64,000 bases of DNA, from contig NC_030819.1 of the NCBI RefSeq assembly GCF_001704415.2, forward strand, positions 39,736,575 to 39,800,574. Reading direction: 5' to 3'. Below are positions 10,600 to 21,062 of this stretch, one piece after another (positions within the stretch are counted from its first letter, which is position 1; each line of letters begins with the position of its first letter). The position numbers and the translations under genes are program-made. The notes beneath the pieces are model-generated. The model saw only the letters and a program-made list of their open reading frames with translations, did no database searches and was not told where the DNA came from. The DNA is from Capra hircus (lineage: Eukaryota; Chordata; Mammalia; Artiodactyla; Bovidae).

Positions 10600-11715
10600 A
10601 TTCAGAGCAGATCATTAATGTCCTTTCCAGACTCTGTCCCTCATTCCTTCAACCAATTAATTTCCATAGCTTGTAAATTTTTTACCTCCTAACTAGTTCC
10701 TAGGTTTTCTCTGTTTTTACAATCACTGAGCCCTAGTTTGGGCCCTAATCATTTTATCCATACTAATGACAATATCCTCAGAGAAGGCAATGGCACCCCA
10801 CTCCAGTACTCTGGCCTGGAAAATCCCATGGACGGAGGAGCCTGGTAGGCTGCAGACCATGGGGTCGCTAAGAATCGGACACGACTGAGCGACTTCACTT
10901 TCTTTTCACTTTCATGCATTGGAAAAGGAAACGGCAACCCACTCCAGTGTTCTTGCCTGGAGAATCCCAGAGACGGGGGAGCCTGGTGGGCTGCCATCGA
11001 TGGGGTCGCACAGGGTCGGACACGACTGAAGCGTCTTAGCAGCAGCAGCAGCAGTAACAATATCCTAACTGCCCTCCCTGCCATTATTCTTGATCATCCT
11101 ATACTCAAGTCATCCTCTACACTTTAGTCAGAATTACTAATTTTAAAACAAATGGACTCTATTCTCTATTCTGAAGATTTCCTTTTGGCTAACAGCCACA
11201 GGATTAATTGTCATTGCCATGATGTAGCCTACCATAGTCTGGCACTTTTAAATGTACCCCTTTCACCATCCCCCACTCCTTCTTCCAAGTTTAGTATTTA
11301 GAGTCATGAAACTATATACTGTTCCCTAGTATACAATTTGCTATTCCTAACTTGAGTTTATGTCTTTGTTCATGCTGCCTTTTCTTTCTGGAATGCCCTC
11401 CCATTCCATACCCACTGTACCTGACAGATATGCACATATCTTTTCATTCTCACCTGATATAACCAAGGATAGATTCCACTTGAGAAAACAGAGTCATCTC
11501 CTTCATCTTACTGACATGGATGGATTTAGTTCAGAATCTCTTTTGCTTAAGCTAGTCTGAATCTGTGATTATGTTTTGGTTTTTCACTTATAACCAAAAG
11601 AATTATACTAAACATTCTCACTAGCCTAGAAGTACCTTGAAGACAGTAACCATGCTTTACCCATCTTTGTTTGCTCAGTGTCTCATGGAGTATCTAACAT
11701 ATATGAAAATCTGAA
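10600..11715 (+). mobile_element. L2 LINE, interrupted by BovA2
   Basis: One L2 copy in two blocks. CTAATGACAATATCC before the BovA2 and CCTAACTGCCCTCCCTGCC after it reconstitute the L2 'agcctcctaactggtctccctgcc' segment. Further along: TTTGTTCATGCTGCC..TGGAATGCCCTCCC, and AGAAGTACCTTGAAGACAGT near the 3' end. The reading frame is fully decayed. Confidence 0.8.
10779..11056 (+). mobile_element. BovA2 SINE, full length with TSD
   Basis: Two BovA monomers linked by TCACTTTCATGCATTGG, ending in (GCA)n at about 11040-11054. Target duplication ACAATATCCT at 10769-10778 and 11057-11066 is exact. Inserted into an L2, whose sequence resumes after the second copy. Confidence 0.96.
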
Positions 11716-11789
11716 AAAAATTTCATTAATAAATACACTTATAACAAAGACTTGAAATTATTCTATGATGTAAAGCCTATCTTAATCAA

Positions 11790-11876
11790 TTGTTGTTGTT
11801 GTTCAGTCACTAAGTCATGTCTGAGTCCCTGCAATCTCATGGACTGTAGCACAGCAGGCTCCTCTGTCCATAAGAT
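11790..11876 (-). mobile_element. Bov-tA/BovA 3' fragment
   Basis: TTGTTGTTGTTCAGTCACTA (complement of the (CAACAA)n tail), GGACTGTAGCACAGCAGGCT and CTCCTCTGTCCAT identify the 3' part of a Bov SINE; the 5' head is absent. Confidence 0.85.
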
Positions 11877-12462
11877 AATCCAACTATATTTTAGATATCA
11901 CCAAACATATATGTCAGCTTTCAGAAACCATTTAACGTTTAAGTCTCATGCCTGCTTTAAGAGCTCTCAATCACAATAGCATTTGAAAAATAAATTACTG
12001 GTCTTCCAATAGCTTTACCACCATGTGCTAGTTATAACATCTGCCTGATCAAAACTTGAACTATGGGAAGGGGCTCTGACTGTATGGTCAGCTATTACGG
12101 ATGACACTTCCCTGAAGGAAATGGAGATTCTGACTTAAGAGATGGGAATTTGAAAACACAAAGAGAATTAGTCACTAGTGGTGGGAGAAGTAGCTAAAAG
12201 AGTACACCAACAGAAACCATTATGCAGAGAAGAAACAAAGAGGGTTGAAGGTCACAAGGGAGTCAAATATATAAGGAAGCAGAATATGAGTGGCAAGATG
12301 CTCTAAAGCAAAGCAGAAGGTGTGGTGCTGAGAAAAAGCAGCACAAACTCAGAGAAGAGCAGGCTGAAGGGAGTTCCAAATCCCAGCAGCCATAGACATG
12401 CTCTCTTGCTGTTAAAATTTCAGAGGCCAATGGAGTTTTGAAAGCTACCCATGGCACGTGCC
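11877..12462. other. Unclassified intergenic stretch
   Basis: A/G-rich on the plus strand, with a run of purine-rich sequence around 12150-12370. I cannot assign a family. No exon signal. Confidence 0.35.
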
Positions 12463-12679
12463 TATGCTCTCAGTAGCTTTAGTAGTGTCTGACCTGTGAC
12501 CCTATGGACTATAGCCCACCAGGCTCCTCTGTCCATGGGTTATGCCAGGCAAGAATACTGGAGTGGGTTGCCATGCCCTCCTCTAGGGGATCTTCCCAAG
12601 CCAGTGATAGAACCCGATCTCTTACCTCTTCTGCATTGGCAGGGGGGTTCTTTACCACTAGCTCCACCTGGGAAGCCCA
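12463..12679 (-). mobile_element. Bov-tA SINE
   Basis: Complete reverse-strand copy: AGTAGTGTCTGACCTGTG tail, CCACCAGGCTCCTCTGTCCA body, TCTGCATTGGCAG head and terminal CCTGGGAAGCCC. Confidence 0.93.
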
Positions 12680-12769
12680 CAGCAGCACCAATTCTTATAA
12701 CAGTGAAGATCAACTCTTGTGGTTATAGCTGCCATTGAGTTCTTCTTGGTTCATTTTCCAGGTTTTAGG

Positions 12770-12792
12770 TTTTTTTTTTTTTTTTTTTTTTT
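12770..12792. repeat. Poly(T) tract
   Basis: 23 consecutive T residues. Possibly the A-tail complement of a decayed minus-strand retroelement, but no body can be recognised beside it. Confidence 0.9.
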
Positions 12793-13265
12793 CATTTTGT
12801 GATGTGTCTGTTTTTGTTCATTTGGGGTAGGATCTACTTGGCTAAAGGTCTTAATTCTTTATCCCAAAATATATCCAGATAATAAATATCTTTATCACTT
12901 AGTGTAACTTGATCAACCCTGTTCCATTAAAAGAATCTGAGTAATTGTAACCTTAGAGTTCCCCCAGGGGAGATAAAATCAGCCCAAATGTCAACTTTTC
13001 AGTAAAAAATAAATTCTTTGGTGTTTATCTTGTACATCTTTCAAAATCTTTTCTATTTTCCTTATTAGTGTGCTTGCTCATGACACTTACCATCCTCAGG
13101 CATCTGTGATGTTAATTAATAAGATAAAACAAAACATTAATACATATGTGGATATTAATGGTGGGTGAATGTGTCAGACTTTTGTAGGTAACATATTTAC
13201 TTTTGAAAGTTTTTCCACTGTAGAGATGGAGTTTGGAATCAGAAAAAAAAAAATTGTTAGAGTTA
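12793..13265. other. Unclassified AT-rich stretch
   Basis: No named repeat or exon recognised. Confidence 0.35.
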
Positions 13266-13380
13266 TGAGTGCTAATTCGCTTCAGTCATGTCCAACTCTT
13301 TGCAACCCTATGGACAGTAATCTGCCAGGCTCCAAAGTCCATGGGATTCTCCAGGCAAGAGTACTGGACTGGGTTGGCCT
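13266..13380 (-). mobile_element. BovA-type SINE fragment
   Basis: CTTCAGTCATGTCCAACTCT, TCCATGGGATTCTCCAGGCA and CTGGACTGGGTTGG identify one reverse BovA monomer without a tRNA head. Confidence 0.88.
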
Positions 13381-13439
13381 ATTAGGGTTATGATTCATAT
13401 AATTCTATTTTTACCCAGATGCTGCTTTGGAGCTCATTC

Positions 13440-13645
13440 TGGTGGCCATGGAAAAGGAATTATATTTGTCCCACATGCAGGAGACCTAGGTACAATCCCT
13501 GGATTGGGAAGATCCCCTGGAGGAGGGCATGGCAACCCACTCCAGTATTCTTGCCTGAATATCCCCATGGACAGAGGAGCCTGGTAGGCTTCTATCCAAG
13601 GGGTTGTGAAGAGTTGGACACGACTGAATGACTAAGCATACACAT
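13440..13645 (+). mobile_element. Bov-tA SINE, degraded head
   Basis: ATGCAGGAGACCTAGGTACA, GGGAAGATCCCCTGGAGGAG, TGGCAACCCACTCCAGTATT and GAGTTGGACACGACTGAATG give a plus-strand Bov-tA. The first ~30 bases (A-box region) are barely recognisable, and the B box reads GGTACAATCCC, so it is probably transcriptionally inert. Confidence 0.88.
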
Positions 13646-13787
13646 TGTTTTACAACTGGGTGCTCCAGCTGTCAGAATTCAATAGTTATTGATTGAACAT
13701 AGTTCAATCAGATCAATATTTTGATATGAGAGTCCTTTTATTTTGTGCATTTGTTTCACAATGCAATTTTCTTTTTTTTTTGCTAGA

Positions 13788-13852
13788 CAGTAGGTCCTTG
13801 TTGGTTATCTATTTTAAATACAACAGTGTGTACGTGTCAATCCCAAACTGCC
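13788..13852 (-). mobile_element. L1 3' UTR fragment
   Basis: CAGTAGGTCCTTGTTGGTTA followed by TACAACAGTGTG and AATCCCAAACTGCC matches the ruminant L1 3' UTR in reverse orientation. Confidence 0.8.
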
Positions 13853-16800
13853 ATAATGCAAATTTATGAAGACTTAAATATTCATTTTCACCTGATTCTC
13901 TAGATTTCTTGTATAGGACACCTTAAACCCATTTACTTTTTATATTAATAAGTTTCTACAGTTGCATTTTCTATATACCAGCATATCACAACTCATTCTT
14001 ACACAACATAATAAAACACTTCAAACACTTTTCCTACCTGTTTCTTTCCGTCCACTTTTTTTATTCACTTGAGATTATTCAATTTCAAAGATTTAAGCTA
14101 ATCCAAAGAATAAGTGAAAATTCAAGAATTTTATCAAGATTCATAAATAAGATTCAACTTAGAATTTAGAATACTCAACTTTCACTTTAGTGTAGTGGAA
14201 GCTACACTAAATTTTTAAAGAAAGATTTCTTTGCTTCTTTCATTCTTTTTGCAGTGGAGGGTTTTTAAAGAATCTATGTTGGAAAAATACTAGATATCCT
14301 GTAGAAAATCTCGAGTGCCTTATCATGTCATAGGGGGAAGACCAGTAAACAGTGTCAGGACAGAAATTTCTTGAAGAAAGAATCTTACTATTTACAACAA
14401 AAGTCTAAAATAGAATTTAATACAGTAGATAACCCCATTATTCTAATCCTAAAGGTATCACACAACTGTTGAATGACTGTTATCATTAGAACATCAATAA
14501 AGCTGAATAAATATTAGTATGATCTTATAATTCAAAGACTAAAAATAAATGCTACTACTTTTCTGTTTAGCAAGTCTTTTTGTTCTACCCTAATGATGTA
14601 GAACATTTATTTTCCAAAAGAGTTTAGGATCATTGCTATATGGCAAATGATTTCATGGGAAAGTTGACCTACACTCTGAGAGTAGATCAAACTTCCACAG
14701 TACCAGACCATTAAGTCATTTTTGCTTTCTCCCTCAGTATCTGCCCTCCAAAGTGCATACTCTGCAGGTTAATCCACAGGACATAGTGAAAATACCCAAA
14801 TGTTCTCTGGAGTAATCCAACCCTGAATACTGATCAATCAGAGAATACATTGTCTTGCATACTGATCAGCTTTGAAAAATAAGGTTCACGAGCAGTAAAA
14901 TGGAGAACCAAAGCACTCATATATTTACATTTGGACCGAAACACAATTTACCTCAAATACCCGAACAATTGTGTAAAAGTTGGAGTCCTTACACTTTTGG
15001 TTTTGTTTTGATTTTAATTTTCTGGGTAATTGCTTTGAATCTTTTCCATTTGCTCTCCCTGACCTTGGGAAAGTCACATTAGTCCTATAAACCTGTAAAG
15101 GAGTAATTTGAAATACCATAAATAACAGAATATATGGCATATATTTATTTGGGTTCTTTAAAATAAAAATATAAATTAATCACATATTTATATGCTCTCA
15201 GGTTATAGGTGATTATCACAGTGCAAAATATTGTACCGTGGATTCAATTTCTATAACATTTATTCTAGCACACTATGATTTATAATCCTGTGAAGGCTCA
15301 TCTATTGCAAAAACCTTTAGAGAAGCATGTAGTGAGCGCCAAACGGAAGAAAAATCTGCTTTTTAAGGAATATATAAATGCATCCTAAGTGCATGCTATT
15401 TGATTCATATACAGCAGCTTTCAAATACAGTATGCAATTCACAAGCTATTGGTAAGCATGCCTATTCTGAAAGTAGGGATTAATATGTGATGGAATATGG
15501 GAACCTTTGATAAAGTATAATTGGTATCAAAAGTCAGTAGTTATAAAAATTATTTATTGCTTACTTAACCAAGCTTCTATAACTCTGTCTTTGCTAACAT
15601 TTAAAGAGACAAAATAAGAGCTGACTAATTTTAAATTTCTTTTATGTTTTCTATTATATTTCTAACTTGTATTCTAATTAGGAACTCCCAAAGATCAAGA
15701 AACATCAGCTTCCTTGAGCAGCTGGACTCCCAGCTGGGCATGTTGTATGTGTAACAGCTTCAGTAATTTCCTTTCTTTTTGCGTGTCTTTTCTGTAGGTT
15801 GGCTGCATTGTTTAGAATGAGATTTCCTTTGCAGTCAGTACTGTCTATTGTTTTGTTACCCAACCTGCTTTATAAACTCAGATTTTACTTATCTTAATCA
15901 CTACTAAAATTTTTTCAGATCAAACTCTTTTTGCAAAAATTCTTCATTCTTGTCATTATTCAAATATGAACTCAAATATATTTAAAACAATCATTAAATG
16001 CTTTGTATAATATATTTAACAAACAGTTTATCGTTATAAACACATTAAACTTTGTGACACATAACCACAATTTGAAATAGCTTTTATTATCCAGTTTCAT
16101 AACAAGATATAGAAGACATATTGAGTAATGATAAAGAATATTCATTTTAGATCTTACAGATCTTCCAATCTAAAGAAAATAAAGAAAATGATAGCTGTTT
16201 GAAGGGTTAAAATATAATCTGAGTGAACAGAATTGGGAATTTTTACCTTGGATTAGAAGTGGCTAAACTTGGACTTTGTAACTGTGGAAAATAAGTCAAT
16301 CACCCAGGGCAGTGATACAAAATTTCAGTCTTAAACGAGAAGATGCCACTTCACATTTCTCTCCTCTCACTGCCCTTTCATGGACTTCTTTCCTGTTTAA
16401 TGTAGGCCATTCTAATTTAGGTAATCAGATACAGTTGCAAGATCATAAGAAGAATTCATAGATAACCTGATAACACAGCCATGCTATATTCCATATGTGT
16501 ATGACATAATCATAAATAAATGCTATATTTCACTTTCATGATATTCAAAAAACTTAGAATCATAGGCAAATGCCTAAATTTGAGGATTTCTTTTCTGCCC
16601 TAGAATAACATTTGTTGTTCAAAGTCTCATAAGCCATTAAATATATCTCAGTCACTTAAAGAGAAATTTCCTAATTTAGTCCCCAAATCAAAATGAGAAC
16701 CTAGAAGAGTGAAAGAAGGGATGATGTTTTATAAGATGAGAACTGATTTCATATCTGGAATTAGAGTTCATATAAGGAGAGATCTTAGACATCATTAAAT

Positions 16801-16892
16801 TCAGAACATTCATTTCACCTGCTAATTTGCTAGTTGACTTAGGATAACTAGAAGATATGACTTACAGAGGTGCTTTAAAAAAAATTCAACAA
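13853..16892. other. Repeat-poor 3-kb AT-rich stretch
   Basis: The longest segment in which I recognise no interspersed repeat. It is AT-rich, and its open frames are all about 70 codons or shorter without domains. A more complex patch at 15680-15850 carries two CAGCTG E-box-like motifs and a TTTTCTGTAG acceptor-like string, but no accompanying open frame. Candidate conserved non-coding DNA or simply unique sequence. Confidence 0.4.
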
Positions 16893-17402
16893 AATTGCAT
16901 CTCTCTTCCCAGCTCCTAGAAACTGCTGATCTTTTACTATTTTCAATTTTGCCTTTTCCAGAATATCACATACTTGGAATCATTCAGTATGTAACCTTTT
17001 CAGATTGGCTTCTTTCAAGTAATAATTTGCATTTACAGCTCCTCCATGTCATTTCTTTTTAGCACTGAATCAATCATATTCCATTTTCTGGATGTACCTG
17101 CTGAAGGACATCTTTGCCGCTTCCAAGTTTTGGCCATTATGAGTATATCTGATATAAACATCTCTGTGCAGGTTTTTTTGGTTTTGATTTTTTTTTGGTG
17201 GAGACAAATTTTCAACTCTTTTGGATAAGTAGCAAAAATATGGTTATTGCATCATTCAGTACAAGTGTGTTGAGTTTTGTAAGAAATCACCAAACTGTCT
17301 TCTCAAGTGACTACCATTTTACATTCCCGTCAGCAATGAATGAGAGTTCTTGTTGCTACATAACTTTGCCAGCATCTGACATTTCCTCAACACTAGCCAT
17401 TT

Positions 17403-18660
17403 CAGAAATGGCATGGACCTAACAGAAGCAGAATATATTAAGAAGAGGTAGCAAGAATACACAGAAGAACTAAACAAAAAAGATCTTCATGACCCAGATA
17501 ACCACGATGGTGTGATCACTCACCTAGAGCCAGATATCCTGGAATGCAAAGTCAAGTGGGCCTAAGGAAGCATCACTACGAACAAAGCTAGTGGAGGTGA
17601 TGGAATTCCAGTTGAGCTATTTCAAACCTTAAAAGATGCTGTGAAAGTGCTGCACTCAATATGCCATCAAATCTGGAAAATTCATCAGTGGCCACAGGAC
17701 TGGAAAAGGTCAGTTTTCATTCTAATCCCAAAGAAGGGCAATGCAAAAGAATGCTCAAACTACCACAGAATTACACTCACTTCACACCCTAGCAAAGAAT
17801 GCTCAAAATTCTCCAAGTCAGGCTTCAGCAGTACTTGAACCGTGAACTTCCAGATATTCAAGCTGGATTTAGAAAAGGCAGAGGAACCAGAGATCAAATT
17901 GCCAACATCTGTTGGATCATAGAAAAAGCAACAGAGTTCCAGAAAAACATCTACATCTGCTTTATTGACTATGCCAAAGCCTTTAACTGTGTGGTTCACA
18001 ACAAACTGTGGAAAATTCTTCAAGAAATGAGACTACCAGACCTCCTGACCTGCCTCTTGAGAAACCTATATGCAGTTCAAGAAGCAACAGTTAGAATTGG
18101 ACATGGAACAATAGACTGGTTTCAAATAGGGAAAGGAGTACGTCAAGGTTGTACATTTTCACCCTGGTTATTTAACTTATATGTGTAGTATATCATGCAA
18201 AATGCCAGGATGGAGGAAAAACAAGCTGGAATCAAGACTGCTTGGAGAAATATCAATAACCTCAGATACGCAGATGGTACCACCCTTATGGCAGAAAGCG
18301 AAGAAGAACTTAAGAGCCTCTTGATGAAAGTGAAAGAGGAGAATGAAAAAGCTGGCTTAAAACTCAACATTCAGAAAACTAAGATCAGGGCATCTGGTCC
18401 CCATCACTTCCTGGCAAATAGATGGGGAAACAGTGAAAACAGTGCCAGACTTTACTTTCTAGGCTCCAAAATCACTGCAGATGGTGATTGCAGCCATGAA
18501 ATTAAAATACACTTATTCCTTGGAAGAAAAACTATGACCAACCTAGACAGCATATTAAAAAGCAGAGACATTCCTTTGCCAACAAAGGTCCATCTAGTCA
18601 AAGCTTTAGTTTTTCCAGTAGTCATGTATGGATGTGAGAGCTGGACTATAAAGAAAGCTT
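17403..18660 (+). pseudogene. BovB reverse transcriptase relic
   Basis: RT fragments in shifting frames. The Ser-Gly-Gly-Asp-Gly-Ile-Pro motif lies near 17590. Motif A (Phe-Ile-Asp-Tyr-Ala-Lys-Ala-Phe-Asn) sits in a 129-codon frame at 17799-18188 that ends at an internal stop (18186). The YADD box (18267-18278) reads Tyr-Ala-Asp-Gly, removing the second catalytic Asp. The next frame (18195-18701) continues into the thumb until the nested insertion. Cannot encode active RT. Confidence 0.9.
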
Positions 18661-18991
18661 CGGTTCGGCTCAGTAATGTCCGACTCTTTGAGACCCCATG
18701 AATCGCAGCACGCCAGGCTTCCCTGTCCATCACCATCTCCCGGAGTTCACTCGGACTCACGTCCATCGAGTCCGTGATGCCATCCAGCCATCTCATCCTG
18801 GGTCGTCCCCTTCTCCTCCTGCCCCCCATCCCTCCCAGCATCAGAGTTTTTTCCAATGAGTCAACTCTTCACATGAGGTGTCCAAAGTACTGGTGCCTCA
18901 GCTTTAGCATCATTCCTTCCAAAGAAATCCCAGAGTTGATCTCCTTCAGAATGGACTGGTTGGATCTCCTTGCAGTCCAAGAGACTCTCAG
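18661..18991 (-). mobile_element. BovB 3' fragment nested antiparallel in BovB
   Basis: Reverse-oriented BovB 3' end: the left border has GGTTCGGCTCAGTAATGTCC (complement of the TGAAC-type tail) and it runs to GTCCAAGAGACTCTCA. The 8-bp duplication GAAAGCTT at 18653-18660 and 18992-18999 is exact, and the host BovB reading continues afterwards (AAAGAATTGATGCTTTTGAA). It retains several CpGs, so it is younger than its host. Confidence 0.93.
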
Positions 18992-19978
18992 GAAAGCTTA
19001 GTGACAAAGAATTGATGCTTTTGAACTGTGGTGTCAGAGAAGATGCTTGAGAGTCTCTTGGACTGCAAGGAAATCAAACCATTCAATCCTAAAGGAAATC
19101 AGTCTTGAATATTCATTGGAAGGATTGATGCTGAAGCTGAACCTCCAATACTTTGGCCAACTGATGCGAAGAACTGACTCATTGGAAATGACCCTGATGA
19201 TGGGACAAATTGAAGGCGGGAGGAGAAGGGGACAACAGAGGATGAGATGGTTGGCTGGCATCACCAATTTAATGGATATGAGTTTGAATAACCTCCAAGA
19301 GTTGGTGATAGGGAATCCTGGCATGCTGCAGTCCATGGGGTCGCAAACAGTGGGACACAACAGAGTAACTGAACTGACTGAATTGAGCCTCTCTGATAGA
19401 TATTGAATGGTATATCATTGTTGTTTTAATTTGCATTTCCTTAGATGATATATGATGCGGAGCATCTTTTCATATGCTTATTTATCATCTATATATCTTC
19501 TTTGGCAATATGTTTATTAAGGTAATTAACCCACTTTAAAATCTGGTTGTTTGTTTTCTTATTGTTGAATTGTAAGAGCTCTTTGTGTATTTTGGATAAC
19601 AGTTCTTTATTAGATGTGTCTTTTGGAATAATTATTTTTTCCCTATGGCTTCTTTTCTCATTCTCTTGACATTTTCTTTTGAGGAGCAGAAGTTTTTAAG
19701 TTTAATGAAGTCCATTTTATAAGTTTTTTTTTTTCATGCATTTTATCTTTGGCTTTGTGCTTAAAAAGTCATTACTGTACCCAAGGTCATGTAGGTATTT
19801 TCCTATGTTATCTTCCAGGAAGTTTATAGTGGTTTTTTTGTTTTTTGGCATTTTACATTTTAGCCTATGACTCATTTTGAGTTAAGCTTGAGAAGGGTGG
19901 AAGATATGTGCTAGATTCATTTTTTAACATGTGGATGTACAATTGTTCCAACACCATTTGTTGAAAAGACAATCTTTG

Positions 19979-20189
19979 GGGATTTCCCTGGTGGTCCAGT
20001 GGTTAAGAATCTGCCTTCCAATGCAGGGGATGTGGGTTTGATCCCTGGTCAGGGAAGTAAGATTCCCACATGCCCTGGGGCATCTGTGGAGCCCACGCAC
20101 CAGAAATAGAGAGAAGCTGTGCGCCACAATGAAAGATCCCATGTACTGAAGACATTGCCAAAACTAAATAAATATTTAAAAAAAAAAAA
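19979..20189 (+). mobile_element. CHR-2 SINE with perfect 16-bp TSD
   Basis: tRNA-like head (GGTTAAGAATCTGCCTTCCA, B box GGTTTGATCCC), body with AGAGAGAAGCTGTGCGCCAC and an A-rich tail (AAACTAAATAAATATTTAAA plus A-run). GAAAAGACAATCTTTG flanks it exactly at 19963-19978 and 20190-20205. Inserted into L1. Confidence 0.94.
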
Positions 20190-20478
20190 GAAAAGACAAT
20201 CTTTGCTTCATTGTATTGACTTTGCTCCTTTGTCAAAAGTCAGTTGATTATAATCACGTAGATCTGTTTCTGTGATCTCTATTCTCTTCCACGGATCTAT
20301 TTGTCTATTCTTTTGCCAATACCACACTGTCTTGAGTACTGTAACTATAGTAAGTCTTGAAATTAGGTAGTGTCAGTCCTCTAACTTTTGTTCTCCTTCA
20401 ATATTATGTCAGTTATTCTGTGTCTTTGCCTCTCCATATGAACTTTGAATCAGTTTGTTGATATCCATAAAATAACTT

Positions 20479-20693
20479 AGTAGTAGTAATGTTAGTCACT
20501 CAGTCAGGTCCTATTCTTTGTGATCCCATGGATTGTAACCCACCAGGGTCCTCTGTCCATGGGTTTCTCCGGGCAAGAATACTAGAGTGGGGTGCCATTC
20601 CCTTCTCCAGAGGATCTTCCTGACTCAGGGATCAAACCCAGTTTCTTGCATAACAGGCAGACTCTTTACCATCTGAGATACAGGGAAGTTCCT
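20479..20693 (-). mobile_element. Bov-tA SINE with TSD
   Basis: Reverse Bov-tA: GTCACTCAGTCAGG tail, CCACCAGGGTCCTCTGTCCA body, head with AACAGGCAGACTCTTTACCA. ATAAAATAACTT is duplicated exactly at 20467-20478 and 20694-20705. Inserted in the L1. Confidence 0.94.
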
Positions 20694-21062
20694 ATAAAAT
20701 AACTTGCTGAGATGTTATTTGGGATTGCATTGAATCCATAGATCAAATTGGGAAGAACCGACATCCTGACAATATTGAGTCTTCTCTTTCATAAACAGGA
20801 AATTTCTCTTCATTTATTTAACTCTTGATTTTGGTCATCCAAGTTTTATAGTTTTCTTCATATTGATCTTGTATGTATCTTGCTAGATTTATACCCAAGA
20901 ATTTAATCTTTGGATGCTAATGTAAACAGTATTGTGTTTTAAATTTCCAATTCCACTTTGTTGTTGGTATAGGAAAGCAACTGATTGTTGATATTAACCT
21001 TGCTATACTTACTCATTAGTTCCAGTTTTTCCATTGATCCTTTCTAATTTTATTCATAGATT

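Larger units (their letters stand above)
17403..19386 (+). mobile_element. BovB LINE, 5'-truncated, inserted in L1, with nested BovB fragment
   Basis: Plus-strand BovB covering the pre-RT linker, the RT domain and the 3' end, ending TAACTGAACTGACTGAATTG. L1 sequence lies on both sides. The insertion-site duplication is decayed (AGCCATTTC at about 17397 against AGCCTCTCT at about 19386). A second BovB fragment in opposite orientation splits it at 18661-18991. Confidence 0.94.
16893..21062 (-). mobile_element. L1 LINE (ORF2 C-terminus/3' end), host of three insertions
   Basis: One old L1 copy in reverse orientation. Blocks in order: AATATCACATACTTGGAATC, GGACATCTTTGCCGCTTCCA, TTTTGTAAGAAATCACCAAA (to about 17402); TTGTTTTAATTTGCATTTCC, TTGTTTTCTTATTGTTGAAT, AACACCATTTGTTGAAAAGA (19387-19978); TTGCCAATACCACACTGTCT (20206-20478); TTGGGATTGCATTGAATCCA, GCTAGATTTATACCCAAGAA (20694-21062). 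These are contiguous in L1, so BovB, CHR-2 and Bov-tA each interrupt the same copy. About 1.8 kb of L1 remains; ORF2 is decayed. Confidence 0.92.
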
